Positions 36,678-45,442 of a DNA stretch of 64,000 nucleotides are shown here, one piece after another. The notes under the pieces were generated by a model. That model was not told where the DNA came from. It did not search any database and saw only the letters and a list, made by a program, of their open reading frames with translations. Source of the stretch: Rhodobacterales bacterium (GTDB taxonomy: Bacteria > Pseudomonadota > Alphaproteobacteria > Rhizobiales > Stappiaceae); contig VIRH01000027.1 of assembly GCA_008107755.1 (NCBI GenBank), forward strand, positions 33,079 to 97,078. The letters run 5' to 3'. The number at the start of each line of letters is the position of its first letter. The stretch's first letter is position 1. The translations under genes were made by a program, and so were the position numbers.

Positions 36678-39079
36678 GCATTGCGCATACCGACGGCAGC
36701 AAGCCGAAAGCCGGTGCACCGGAAGGCATCGGACGGTTCTCCAGACACAGTTTCCGTGCCAAGTTCATCCTCGTCGTCAGCGCGGCCGTCCTTTTCGACC
36801 TGATGCTCGCCGGGGGCGTGGCCATCTGGAACGTGCACCGCCTGTCGAAGGATGCGACTGAAAAGGTGGAGACGGGCCTGACGGCCGCGACCGAGGAATA
36901 TCTGCGCACCTATATCGAAACGACGGGGCTGCGCACCGAACTTCTTCTCGACCAGGTCTTCTCCGAGGTGGAAGCGCTGGGCGGCGCAATGCAGACGCTG
37001 ATCGACAACCCCGAGACCGGGCGGATCGTCGGGGATGCGGTCGAGAGCGACGCCAGTCTCGGCGACAGGCTGGTCTACAATGCCGAGGCAGGCTGGTCTC
37101 AGAACGAACCCGGCGAGTCCGTCGTCAGCGTCTGGGGGTATCTGCTCGGCAGCGACGGCAATCCCTTGCCTGAGGTGGCAGAGGAAATCTCCGACAGCTC
37201 GGCCTTCAACCTCGTGGCCCCCGGCATGATGAAGACTGGGTCGCCGAAGCTGCAGCTCTATTATGTCGGGCCCAGGGACAGCCCGATCATGCGCACGACG
37301 CCCTATACGGACCAGGCGCAGACATTCGACAAGCTCTACCCTGGCCACAACGAAGCCAATTTCTGGGACTTTTTCTTTCCCGGTCTCTACGAGGGGTGGC
37401 AAAGCTGGATCGAGAGCCCGGCAAACCGTCCGATCCCGAGGGATGTCGTCGGAACCGATCCCTATATCGACGCGATCACTGGCGCACGCATCGTCTCCTT
37501 CTTCTACCCGCTGTGGACCGCCGACCGCACCGAGGTTGCCGGCATGACCGCCGTCGACATCACGCTGGACCAGCTTTCCAGCCTGGTGGAGAACGTCAAG
37601 ATTGCGGAAACCGGCTTCGGCTTCCTTACGTCCTCCTCCGGCAATGTTCTGGCCGTCAGCGAACAGGGGGCAGAAACCCTCGGGCTCGTCTCTGTCGGGG
37701 GCGAGGGGCAGGGCGTCACCGGCATCAATCGGTTTCTGGACAAGAGCCGCTATCCGGCGGTCGCCAATCTGAAAATTCCACATGACACGGGCACGGTGAT
37801 CAACAACATCACCCTGAACCCGGACGATCGGAAGGACGGTGTCGGCGAAGGCTACATCGTCGTTCTGAAGGAACTCGCACCGATCAACCTGTGGGACAGC
37901 GAGAAGATCGTCGCAGAGAACCTGACGCTCGGTTTCATGGTCGCTCGTGACGAGATCTACGCCCCGCTGACGGCGGTTCGCATTGAACTGTCCGAGGCGA
38001 CGGAGCGGATCGTGTCCTGGCAGATCGCGGCCCTGTTCGTCAGCCTTCTGATCGTCACGCTGGCCGTCTATGCCATTTCCGGCCGCATCACCATGGGCCT
38101 GTCGAGGCTGGCGGAGGCCGCGACCGCGCTGCAGAACAAGGACTATTCCGTTCGCGTGGAGATCCCGACCCGGGACGAGGTGGCCGCCGTGGGCTGGGCC
38201 TTCAACCGAATGGCCGAGGAAATCAGGTATCACACCGAGAACCTGGAAAACCTCGTCGAGGAGCGAACCTCCAAGCTGGAGAACGCCAACAAGGAGATCG
38301 TCGCGCTGAACCAGCGGCTGAAAACCGAAAACGTGCGGCTGGGGGCGGAGCTCGACGTTGCACGCCGGATCCAGGAGATGGTGTTGCCGCGCCACAGCGA
38401 GCTGGAGGATATTCCGCAGATCGAGATTGCCGGCTTCATGGAGCCGGCGGACGAGGTCGGCGGCGATTATTACGACGTCCTCTTCGACGACAGCCACATC
38501 AAGGTCGGTATCGGCGACGTGACCGGTCACGGGCTCGAAAGCGGGGTCCTGATGCTGATGGTCCAGTCGGTGGCCCGTGCGCTTCAGGAGCAGGGCGACC
38601 GGGACCCGGTCGCCTTCCTCGAGGTCTTGAACCGGGCGGTCTATAAGAACATCGAACGCACGAAGTCCGACAAGCACCTCACGCTGGCCTTCGTCGACTA
38701 TCAGGACGGCAAGGTGACGCTGTCCGGTCAGCACGAGGAAGTCCTGATCATCAGGGCCAACGGCGAGAGCGAACGCTTCGACACGATCGACCTCGGTTTC
38801 CCCATCGGGCTCGAGGAGGATATTTCACCGTTCGTCGCAACACTTGACGTGGGGTTCGGTCCTCAGGATATCCTGGTGCTGCACACGGACGGGATCACCG
38901 AAGCCGAGAACGCGAACGGCGATCTCTACGGGCTCGACCGCTTGAGTGACTGCGTCCACGCAAACCGTGAGAAGTCGGCAAAGGGAGTTGCCGAGGCGGT
39001 GATCGCCGACCTGAAGGCGCACATCGGCGGCCACAAGGTTTTTGATGACATCACGCTCGTTGTCCTGAAGCATAGGTAG
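36674..39079 (+). CDS. membrane SpoIIE/PP2C-type phosphatase with sensor and HAMP domains
   Basis: 801 residues from the ATG at 36674, which overlaps the methyltransferase stop. One helix near residues 40-60, an extracytoplasmic dCache-like sensor of about 370 residues, a second helix near 445-465 (IAALFVSLLIVTLAVYAIS), HAMP, a coiled coil (about 530-570) and a SpoIIE phosphatase domain starting ARRIQEMVLPRH. Metal-binding acidic residues are in EVGGDYYDV, GIGDVTGHG and HTDGITEAEN. It should dephosphorylate a STAS protein on an outside signal, as SiaA and RsbU do. The tandem partner genes are on both sides. Confidence 0.88.
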   Translation: MSIAHTDGSKPKAGAPEGIGRFSRHSFRAKFILVVSAAVLFDLMLAGGVAIWNVHRLSKDATEKVETGLTAATEEYLRTYIETTGLRTELLLDQVFSEVEALGGAMQTLIDNPETGRIVGDAVESDASLGDRLVYNAEAGWSQNEPGESVVSVWGYLLGSDGNPLPEVAEEISDSSAFNLVAPGMMKTGSPKLQLYYVGPRDSPIMRTTPYTDQAQTFDKLYPGHNEANFWDFFFPGLYEGWQSWIESPANRPIPRDVVGTDPYIDAITGARIVSFFYPLWTADRTEVAGMTAVDITLDQLSSLVENVKIAETGFGFLTSSSGNVLAVSEQGAETLGLVSVGGEGQGVTGINRFLDKSRYPAVANLKIPHDTGTVINNITLNPDDRKDGVGEGYIVVLKELAPINLWDSEKIVAENLTLGFMVARDEIYAPLTAVRIELSEATERIVSWQIAALFVSLLIVTLAVYAISGRITMGLSRLAEAATALQNKDYSVRVEIPTRDEVAAVGWAFNRMAEEIRYHTENLENLVEERTSKLENANKEIVALNQRLKTENVRLGAELDVARRIQEMVLPRHSELEDIPQIEIAGFMEPADEVGGDYYDVLFDDSHIKVGIGDVTGHGLESGVLMLMVQSVARALQEQGDRDPVAFLEVLNRAVYKNIERTKSDKHLTLAFVDYQDGKVTLSGQHEEVLIIRANGESERFDTIDLGFPIGLEEDISPFVATLDVGFGPQDILVLHTDGITEAENANGDLYGLDRLSDCVHANREKSAKGVAEAVIADLKAHIGGHKVFDDITLVVLKHR

Positions 39080-39082
39080 ATC

Positions 39083-39628
39083 ATGGTTGAGGAATTTGGG
39101 AACACAGGCCAGGTGACCGGCTCCGAAGCGACCCGGTTCTGTCTGACGCTCATGGCCGAACCCCTGGAACTGAGCTGGCATCACAGCGGCGTCACCTCCG
39201 ATTTCATGGGTGAGTATTTCAGCCGGGCCTGCACAAAGGGGATTGATCCGCTGGATGCGCGCCATAGCATCAGTTACATGATCAATGAAATTCTGGAGAA
39301 TGCGATCAAGTTCCGCCACGGTGGCGATGTCGAGATCAGCGGCAGCCTGGAAGCGGAGACATTCGAGGTCAGGGTCGTCAATGTCATAGACGAGGAGACT
39401 GCCAGAACGTTCCGGGGACACCTGAACGATCTGCTGGAGCGCGATCCCGGCGAACTGCTGCTCGAACGCATAGAGGCAAATGCGCTCGACCCGGACTCCA
39501 GCGGTTCCGGTCTTGGCCTGCTGACGCTGATGAGTGACTACGGAGCGAAAATGGGCTGGTCTTTCGCGCCCGGGCGTGTAACTGAAGGCGTTGAATTGAC
39601 GACGATTGCCTCATTGCGACTTTCCTGA
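39083..39628 (+). CDS. HATPase-like switch kinase (slr1658/SiaB-like)
   Basis: 181 residues, three bases after the phosphatase stop. N-box-like ISYMINEILENAIKFRHGG near residue 70 and G-box SGSGLGLLTLMSDYGAKM near 140. Proteins of this type pair with STAS antagonists and SpoIIE phosphatases, acting as the opposing serine kinase. It probably phosphorylates the STAS protein encoded 31 bases further on. Confidence 0.78.
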   Translation: MVEEFGNTGQVTGSEATRFCLTLMAEPLELSWHHSGVTSDFMGEYFSRACTKGIDPLDARHSISYMINEILENAIKFRHGGDVEISGSLEAETFEVRVVNVIDEETARTFRGHLNDLLERDPGELLLERIEANALDPDSSGSGLGLLTLMSDYGAKMGWSFAPGRVTEGVELTTIASLRLS

Positions 39629-39659
39629 TCGCTGACAAGTTCCGAAGGAAGTAACCAAA

Positions 39660-39998
39660 ATGGAAATCAGCACGAACGATTACCGCGTTTGGACTGAAGG
39701 CTCGACGATCCACTATGAGGGGACCATGCGGCTTTCGGGAACGGACGCCTATGCACCCGTTCTGGAGATCATGAATTCCGTTCTGGAGTCCAAGCCGGAA
39801 GTGATCACGCTGGACCTGACCAGTCTGGAGTTCCTCAACAGCTCCGGCATCAACCTGCTGGCCAAGTTCACCATCGAGATCAGAAAACAGCCGGATGTCG
39901 GCGTGCGCGTTCTCGGCTCCAAGTCGATCCCCTGGCAGTCCAAGTCCTTGCGCAACCTGCAGCGTCTTCATCCCGCCCTGGAACTGACGATCTCCTGA
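39660..39998 (+). CDS. STAS-domain anti-sigma-factor-antagonist-like protein (slr1659 type)
   Basis: 112 residues, a single STAS fold: VITLDLTSLEFLNSSGINLL carries the usual phosphorylatable serine position in LNSSG. GAAGGAAG precedes the ATG. Last gene of the partner-switching operon. It would be toggled between phosphorylated and free forms by the kinase-like protein at 39083 and the SpoIIE phosphatase at 36674. The output target is not visible; no sigma factor, diguanylate cyclase or anti-sigma gene lies adjacent. Confidence 0.82.
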   Translation: MEISTNDYRVWTEGSTIHYEGTMRLSGTDAYAPVLEIMNSVLESKPEVITLDLTSLEFLNSSGINLLAKFTIEIRKQPDVGVRVLGSKSIPWQSKSLRNLQRLHPALELTIS

Positions 39999-40205
39999 TC
40001 CGATCGCGGGCTGCGACAGCCCGCTTCCAGGCCGGGACCAAATACTGCCGCATGGTCACCTGCGCGCCGCCCGGTACGGCGCTTGAACTGATCGGCATCT
40101 TCGCACAGCCGCTCCCGTAGCATCGCTTGTGCCTCGGTTTTCTTCGGAACTCTCGTCCCCTCCGTGAATTTGCATCATGTCGGGGGCCAAACCGGAGAGA
40201 AACAA

Positions 40206-40766
40206 ATGCCGAAAATGAGCGATGCGAAAATCCTGATCATGGCCACCAGTGGCTTCGAACAGTCCGAGCTTGAAGTGCCACTTGAAAAGCTGAAGGAAGC
40301 AGGCGCGACCGTTCACGTCGCCAGCCTTGACGGCATGCCGATCAAGGGATGGGACGAGAAGGACTGGGGCCGCGAAACTTCCGCGGATCTGAAGATCGCC
40401 GACGTCAAGGTCGATGACTACATCTGCCTCGTGCTGCCGGGCGGTCAGATGAACCCGGATATCCTGCGCGCCGACGAGGATGCCGTGAGCAAGGTTCGTG
40501 AATTCGTTGAAAACGACAAGATCGTTGCTGCGATCTGCCACGCCCCGTGGCTTCTGATCGAGGCAGGCGTCGCCAAGGGCCGCGAAATGACCTCATACAA
40601 GTCCATCCGCACGGACCTCGCCAATGCGGGCGCCAACGTGGTGGACAAGGAAGTCGCGATTTCCAACGGTATCATCACGAGCCGTCACCCGGGCGATCTG
40701 GATGCCTTCGTGGCAAAGATCATCGAGGAAGTCCGCGAAGGCGAACACCACCGCAATGCTGCCTGA
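40206..40766 (+). CDS. DJ-1/PfpI-family protein (glutamine amidotransferase fold, stress protein)
   Basis: 186 residues from the ATG at 40206 with GGAGAG upstream. It has the DJ-1/PfpI fold: nucleophile elbow AAICHAPWLL with the reactive cysteine near residue 114, and ILIMATSGFEQSELEVPLEKL at the N-terminus. Members act as deglycases/chaperones or peptidases in stress. It is monocistronic and followed by a GC-rich hairpin. Confidence 0.88.
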   Translation: MPKMSDAKILIMATSGFEQSELEVPLEKLKEAGATVHVASLDGMPIKGWDEKDWGRETSADLKIADVKVDDYICLVLPGGQMNPDILRADEDAVSKVREFVENDKIVAAICHAPWLLIEAGVAKGREMTSYKSIRTDLANAGANVVDKEVAISNGIITSRHPGDLDAFVAKIIEEVREGEHHRNAA

Positions 40767-40799
40767 CGCTCTTGCGCGTCAGTCACGACTGTGGAGAGC

Positions 40800-40822
40800 C
40801 CGGCCCGCCATGTGCGGGCCGG
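40800..40822. terminator. stem-loop after the DJ-1/PfpI gene
   Basis: CCGGCCCGC (40800-40808) pairs perfectly with GCGGGCCGG (40814-40822) around a five-base loop, 34 bases after the stop. Only a weak T-rich stretch follows (TTCCCGTT), so its efficiency is uncertain. Confidence 0.6.
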
Positions 40823-41030
40823 TTCCCGTTCAGGGACCTTGATCCGCGTGAACATACGGCTCTCTGCTGCTTTAGCCCCGTCGGTTGCCTGAAAATGTGC
40901 GCGGCGGTTCGGGCAAGGTGATGCTCTCTCCAGTGTCGCCTGGAAGCAACTGAAACCGGCCGCGCTCCCGGTCGTCCTGGATTTCGCCGATTTTTGGCGT
41001 TGATCGTGAGGACCTCGAAACGGTGTTCCG

Positions 41031-41804
41031 TCAATCGGCGATAGCCGAACGGGTTGATTGTTCTTCCACCTGGGGCTGAGAGTTCGTGCCGTCGATCACA
41101 TGATCGAATTCCGACAGCATCGCGATGGTCGAGAGCGCAGCCCTGCCGAACTTGCTCGGTGTCGCGAGCAATAATCTCTCGCTTGCGGCGGCCATAGCCG
41201 CTTTCTTGACAGCGATCTTGGAGAGGTCGAAATCCATCACGCGGCCTTTCTCATCGACGCCGGAGCAGGCAATCAGGGCGTAGTCTATCCGTAGCCCATT
41301 CAGCTCCATGATGATCTCCTCGCCGACCAGCGAGCCATCCTTGCCGGCCATGCGGCCGCCGAGGACAGTTACGTTATGCCGTTTCGGATCAAACGCGAGA
41401 GCGGCGCGGATGCTGTTGGTGAAGACCGAAAGGCCTTTTCTGTTGTTCAGTTGCCGGGCGGTGAATTCCACCGTCGTGCCGACATCCAGATAGAGACTTG
41501 CACCGTCTGGAATGCGCTCCGCAGCGTGTGAGGCGACCTGTTGCTTGTCAGCCACCCGCACATGTTCCTTGCGACCGTGATCCAGCCGCAGGGTCTCGGA
41601 CCGGCCTATGGCGCCGGCGCCCCCGTGAAAGCGCTGCAGGTGTCCTGCCTCCGACAGGAAAATGATGTCGCGACGGATGGTCTGGGTCGAGACGTCGAAC
41701 TCTTCCGCGAGCCGTTCGATCGTGACGAATCCCTGCTTTTCCGTCGTCTCCAGGATGCGTTTTTGACGATCGCTCAATTCCGAAAGGGAGGGCTGGAGTT
41801 TCAT
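41031..41804 (-). CDS. DeoR/GlpR-family transcriptional repressor
   Basis: 257 residues, standard length. DeoR-type helix-turn-helix at the N-terminus (VTIERLAEEFDVSTQTIRRDIIFL) and a sugar-phosphate-sensing C-terminal domain with the DVGTTVEF-type phosphate loop and GVDEKGRVMDFDL. Divergent from the SLOG gene and the Ugp-type transporter operon. The shared motif at 41828 and 42504 marks likely binding sites. The effector is probably a phosphorylated sugar or polyol. Confidence 0.88.
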   Translation of the reverse strand: MKLQPSLSELSDRQKRILETTEKQGFVTIERLAEEFDVSTQTIRRDIIFLSEAGHLQRFHGGAGAIGRSETLRLDHGRKEHVRVADKQQVASHAAERIPDGASLYLDVGTTVEFTARQLNNRKGLSVFTNSIRAALAFDPKRHNVTVLGGRMAGKDGSLVGEEIIMELNGLRIDYALIACSGVDEKGRVMDFDLSKIAVKKAAMAAASERLLLATPSKFGRAALSTIAMLSEFDHVIDGTNSQPQVEEQSTRSAIAD

Positions 41805-41827
41805 GAAAGTGTCATGCCTTGAAAGTA

Positions 41828-41849
41828 TCGATGTAAATTATCTTACATC
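41828..41849. promoter_or_regulatory. inverted repeat operator between the DeoR gene and the SLOG gene
   Basis: GATGTAA (41830-41836) and TTACATC (41843-41849) form a perfect seven-base inverted repeat with a six-base spacer; with flanking bases the left half reads ATCGATGTAA. The same half-site, TTACATCGAT, occurs again at 42504-42513 before the ABC genes. This repetition supports a regulator site. Confidence 0.65.
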
Positions 41850-41867
41850 AGCATACGAAAGACGCCA

Positions 41868-42500
41868 ATGTCCGCTCCGCAACTTTTCCTCTCGGGCGAT
41901 GAAATCCATAGCAAGTTTGGTCGTCTGGATCCTTGGGACTGGACTTGGCGTGGCGGGAAATTGCCCGACACGGCAAAGCCGGTCACCTCGGTCGATGCGC
42001 TGTATGTTCTGAAGAAGACGCAGTCCATGCGCAAATTCCCCGTCGGGGTCATCGGTCCAAGAGAGGCCAATGAGGCGCAGCTCGATGCCGCGAGAGAGGT
42101 CGGAGCAGCGCTGGCCGACCTGGGTCTGACGATGATCTGCGGCGGCAAGTCAGGTGTCATGACGGCCGCGGCAGAAGGATGTCTCAAGGCTGGCGGCCTG
42201 TCCGTCGGTCTTGTGCCGGACCATGAATGGCGCGCTGCAAATCCCTACATTGCCCTGCCGATCGCAACTGGCCTCAGCGAAGCGCGCAACATGATCATCG
42301 CCAAATCGAGCGAGGTGCTTGTTGCGATAGGCGGATCCTACGGAACCCTCTCGGAAATCGCCTACGGGCTTCACTTTTCAAAGCCTGTGATCGGGCTGTG
42401 CGGGGCAGCTCGGGTGGAGGGTGTCGAAATGGTTGCATCGCCTTCCGATGCCATCGATCGGGTCGCAGATCATCTGTTTGTGCGGGTGGAGTCGTCATAA
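41868..42500 (+). CDS. SLOG/LOG-superfamily protein (TIGR00725 type)
   Basis: 210 residues of a Rossmann-like SLOG fold: GVIGPREAN, MICGGKSGVMTAAAEG and the signature IGGSYGTLSEIAYGL near residue 150, which corresponds to the PGGxGTxxE motif of LOG phosphoribohydrolases. The first 55 residues form a separate N-terminal extension. Related LOG proteins hydrolyse nucleoside monophosphates; others bind nucleotides only. It is the first gene divergent from the DeoR repressor and is followed by a sugar ABC transporter under the same half-site motif. Confidence 0.78.
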   Translation: MSAPQLFLSGDEIHSKFGRLDPWDWTWRGGKLPDTAKPVTSVDALYVLKKTQSMRKFPVGVIGPREANEAQLDAAREVGAALADLGLTMICGGKSGVMTAAAEGCLKAGGLSVGLVPDHEWRAANPYIALPIATGLSEARNMIIAKSSEVLVAIGGSYGTLSEIAYGLHFSKPVIGLCGAARVEGVEMVASPSDAIDRVADHLFVRVESS

Positions 42501-42503
42501 AAC

Positions 42504-42530
42504 TTACATCGATACGCCTATAGATGTGAA
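42504..42530. promoter_or_regulatory. second copy of the TTACATCGAT operator motif, before the ABC transporter genes
   Basis: TTACATCGAT (42504-42513) followed at 42523-42530 by GATGTGAA forms an imperfect inverted repeat. It matches the palindrome at 41828-41849 and sits 30-55 bases before the ABC-ATPase ATG, suggesting that the DeoR protein represses both promoters. Confidence 0.6.
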
Positions 42531-42558
42531 TAAATTTACAGAAACAACGAAAAGCAAC

Positions 42559-43650
42559 ATGACCCGCTCTCCGGTACTCGAACTGCGCGGCTTGTCCCGC
42601 AGGTACGGGCAAACAACAGTCTTGAACGACATCGACGTCACGATCCCCGAAGGAAGCTTCACTGCGCTCCTCGGGGCCTCCGGCTGTGGCAAGTCCACCA
42701 CCTTGCGGATCATGGCGGGGCTGGACCGCCCGTCCGAAGGTGAGGTGCTGCTTTCGGGAAAAGACGTTTCGCAGAAGACCACCCACCAACGCAACATTGC
42801 CATGGTGTTTCAGTCGTATGCGCTTTACCCGCATCTGACCGTGTTCCAGAACATGGCGCTGCCGCTCACCATGCGACACCTGTCGTCGTTGGGACGGATG
42901 CCGTTCGTAGGTGCCGTGGCTCCAGGCAGTTCGAAAGCCAGAAACCTCATTGCGGAAAAAGTCGGTGCGGCAGCCGAGGTGCTCGGTCTGACGGACCTCC
43001 TGCATCGCAAGCCGTCAAGCCTTTCGGGTGGGCAGAAACAGCGGGTCGCCCTGGGGCGTGCGATGGTCCGCGATCCGGTCCTGTTTCTGCTTGATGAGCC
43101 GCTTTCCAATCTGGACGCCCGGCTGCGGGTCAAGATGCGCGCCGAACTGGTTGCCTTGCACAGGCGAACCGGAAGGCCCTTCGTCTATGTCACCCACGAC
43201 CAGTCTGAAGCCATGGCGATGGCCGACCAGATCGTCGTCATGATCGGCGGCAAGGTCGCCCAGGCCGGCGCGCCTCGCGATCTCTATGACCGGCCGGCGT
43301 CCCGGGATGTTGCGACCTTCATCGGCCACAACGCAATCAACCTGTTTCAGCCAGCTGACGGAATGCCCGGCCTGCACCCTGCGGCCGACGAGGCGGTGAT
43401 CGGTCTGCGTCCGGAACATCTGTCGCCGGCTGCGACGGGTGCCCTCGAGGCGAACCTGGAAACCGCTGAATACCTTGGTTCCGAAATCATCCTCGCGCTG
43501 CGCAGCGAGCGGGGGACGGAAATCCGGGCCATTGCGCCCGGCGATTACGCGATCCCGGCGCCCGGGTCACCGGTCCGCCTGGGTTTCGAACCAACGCGAC
43601 TGCATCTTTTCGACGAGCAGACCGGAAAGCGGCTCGAGGTGGCCTCGTGA
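42559..43650 (+). CDS. sugar ABC transporter ATP-binding protein (UgpC/MalK-like)
   Basis: 363 residues from the ATG at 42559; the reading frame continues upstream but overlaps the SLOG gene. Walker A LLGASGCGKST, signature LSGGQKQRVALGRAM, Walker B LFLLDEPLSNLD and H-loop YVTHDQSEAM are intact, and a C-terminal TOBE/regulatory domain of about 110 residues is present. It has an insert of about 25 residues after the Q-loop (near residues 108-132). It energises uptake through the two permeases that follow; the stop overlaps the next start (GTGA). Confidence 0.9.
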   Translation: MTRSPVLELRGLSRRYGQTTVLNDIDVTIPEGSFTALLGASGCGKSTTLRIMAGLDRPSEGEVLLSGKDVSQKTTHQRNIAMVFQSYALYPHLTVFQNMALPLTMRHLSSLGRMPFVGAVAPGSSKARNLIAEKVGAAAEVLGLTDLLHRKPSSLSGGQKQRVALGRAMVRDPVLFLLDEPLSNLDARLRVKMRAELVALHRRTGRPFVYVTHDQSEAMAMADQIVVMIGGKVAQAGAPRDLYDRPASRDVATFIGHNAINLFQPADGMPGLHPAADEAVIGLRPEHLSPAATGALEANLETAEYLGSEIILALRSERGTEIRAIAPGDYAIPAPGSPVRLGFEPTRLHLFDEQTGKRLEVAS

Positions 43651-44549
43651 GACGCCTGTCGATCACCCGCCGCGAGGCTCTGACCGATCTCTGGCTGGCG
43701 GGGCCGGCGACGCTCGTCATGGTGCTGTTCATCTTCCTGCCTGTTGCCATCGTCGCGGTCCTGTCCTTCACCGACTATCAATTCGGCGCCCCGAGCTTTG
43801 CCTGGATTGGCTTGGAGAATTATTCCAAGCTGTTCGGCTCCACGCTCGGCCGGCGGGCAATTTCCAATACGCTCATCTATGTCGCGATCGTCATTCCGGT
43901 CTCGGTCGGCCTCGGCCTTGCGGTCGCCCTCGGTCTGCATCGCATGATGGCCTGGGCGCCATGGCTCTCCCAGTTGCTGCGCACGATCTACTTTCTACCG
44001 GTCGCCGCAACCCTGGTCGCCATGTCCGTTGCCTGGCAGATGGTGCTGCACCCCTCGCTCGGTGTCGTCAACCAGACCCTTGCGGCACTGGGCGGCACGC
44101 CGCAGGACTGGCTGAGCGACCGGGGGCTTGTGCTCTACACCCTTGCCGCGATCGGCATCTGGCAGGCCGTCGGCTACAACATGGTCCTGTTCCTGGCAGG
44201 ACTGGTGGCCATCCCGCCGGAGCTTTACGACGCTGCGGAAGTCGACGGCGCCGGCCATGGCTGGTCAAGGTTCTGGACCGTGACCTGGCCGATGCTCGGA
44301 CCGACGACCCTCTTCGTGATGGTGGTGACGGCGACCAATGCCTTCCGTGTCTTCGAAACAGTCGCAACCCTGACCCGGGGTGGTCCGGCCTTCGCTTCCG
44401 ACACGCTCGTCTACGCGCTCTACCGGGAAGGCTTCATCTACTTCAAGGCCGGATACGCGAGCGCCATCACCATGGTGTTCTTCGCCTTCCTTCTGATCCT
44501 GACGCTGGCGCAGTTCCGTATCGTCGAAAAGAAGGTGCACTACCGATGA
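43647..44549 (+). CDS. ABC transporter permease (UgpA/MalF-like)
   Basis: 300 residues starting with GTG at 43647 in a GTGA overlap. Six membrane helices and the EAA motif ELYDAAEVDGAGHGWSRFWTVTWPM near residue 190. It forms the transport channel with the permease at 44546, with which it overlaps by four bases. The GlpR-type regulator and Ugp-type layout suggest a sugar, polyol or glycerol-phosphate substrate. Confidence 0.9.
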   Translation: MRRLSITRREALTDLWLAGPATLVMVLFIFLPVAIVAVLSFTDYQFGAPSFAWIGLENYSKLFGSTLGRRAISNTLIYVAIVIPVSVGLGLAVALGLHRMMAWAPWLSQLLRTIYFLPVAATLVAMSVAWQMVLHPSLGVVNQTLAALGGTPQDWLSDRGLVLYTLAAIGIWQAVGYNMVLFLAGLVAIPPELYDAAEVDGAGHGWSRFWTVTWPMLGPTTLFVMVVTATNAFRVFETVATLTRGGPAFASDTLVYALYREGFIYFKAGYASAITMVFFAFLLILTLAQFRIVEKKVHYR

Positions 44550-45373
44550 TCCGCTCCTTCATCAGCCGTGCCTGGTCGACGTTGTTTCTTGTCGCTGGCG
44601 CCGCGGTCATTCTCCTGCCGTTTTTGTGGATGCTGTCGCTGGCGTTCAAGCCCCGTGACGAAATCTTCAGTGCCGATATCCAGCTGCTGCCGTCGCGGAT
44701 CGAATGGAGCAATTTCGTCGTCGCTCTGACGGAAACCGACGTGCCACTGTTTCTGTGGAACGGCTTCGTCGTGGTTGCCGGTATTCTGGCCTTCCAGATC
44801 CTCTTTGCCGTGCCGTGCTCCTACGCTCTCGCCCAACGCCGCTTCAAGGGGCGCACCTTCGTCTTCGGCATGGTGTTGGCGGCTCTGCTGGTTCCGTTTC
44901 ACGTTACCGCGATCCCGATCTTCCTCGGCTTCGCCAAGGTCGGCATTCTAAACTCCTACGGCGCCTTGATCCTGCCCTTCGTGCCGACGGCCTTCGGCAT
45001 ATTCCTGTTCCGTCAGTTCTTCTCGCAACTACCGTCGGATCTTTTCGATGCCGCACGGGTGGACGGCCTGAGCGAAACCGCGATCGTCTGGCGCATCGCC
45101 TTTCCGCTTGCCATGCCCGCGGCAACGGCATTTGCGATTTTCTCGGTCACCGCGCACTGGAACGACCTGTTCTGGCCCTTGATCGCGACGACCGATCCGC
45201 ATCTGGCAACACCGCCGCGCGGCATCCTCTATTTCCGCGACGAGGAATCCGGTGACGACGTCGGCCCGCTCATGGCGGGTGCCGTCATCATCACAGCGCC
45301 GCTGGTTCTGGCGTTCCTGCTGGCGCAACGCAAGTTCACCCAAGGTCTCGCTGCAGGGGGACTGAAGGGCTGA
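44546..45373 (+). CDS. ABC transporter permease (UgpE/MalG-like)
   Basis: 275 residues from the ATG at 44546, overlapping the previous stop by ATGA. Six helices with the EAA loop DLFDAARVDGLSETAIVWRIAFPLAMPA near residue 170. Second permease of the transporter. It ends 70 bases before the binding-protein gene. A much longer reading frame in phase with it extends upstream through the ugpA-like gene but is only a shadow. Confidence 0.9.
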   Translation: MIRSFISRAWSTLFLVAGAAVILLPFLWMLSLAFKPRDEIFSADIQLLPSRIEWSNFVVALTETDVPLFLWNGFVVVAGILAFQILFAVPCSYALAQRRFKGRTFVFGMVLAALLVPFHVTAIPIFLGFAKVGILNSYGALILPFVPTAFGIFLFRQFFSQLPSDLFDAARVDGLSETAIVWRIAFPLAMPAATAFAIFSVTAHWNDLFWPLIATTDPHLATPPRGILYFRDEESGDDVGPLMAGAVIITAPLVLAFLLAQRKFTQGLAAGGLKG

Positions 45374-45442
45374 AGCCAAAAAGTGACGACAGGCGCGGAG
45401 CCAACCGCGCCTCTTCCCCACATGAGTTTGGAGACAAGATTT

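Noticed and set aside
36617..38734. 705-codon frame antisense to the SpoIIE phosphatase gene
   Set aside because: Antisense shadow; the plus-strand protein has complete phosphatase, HAMP and sensor domains.
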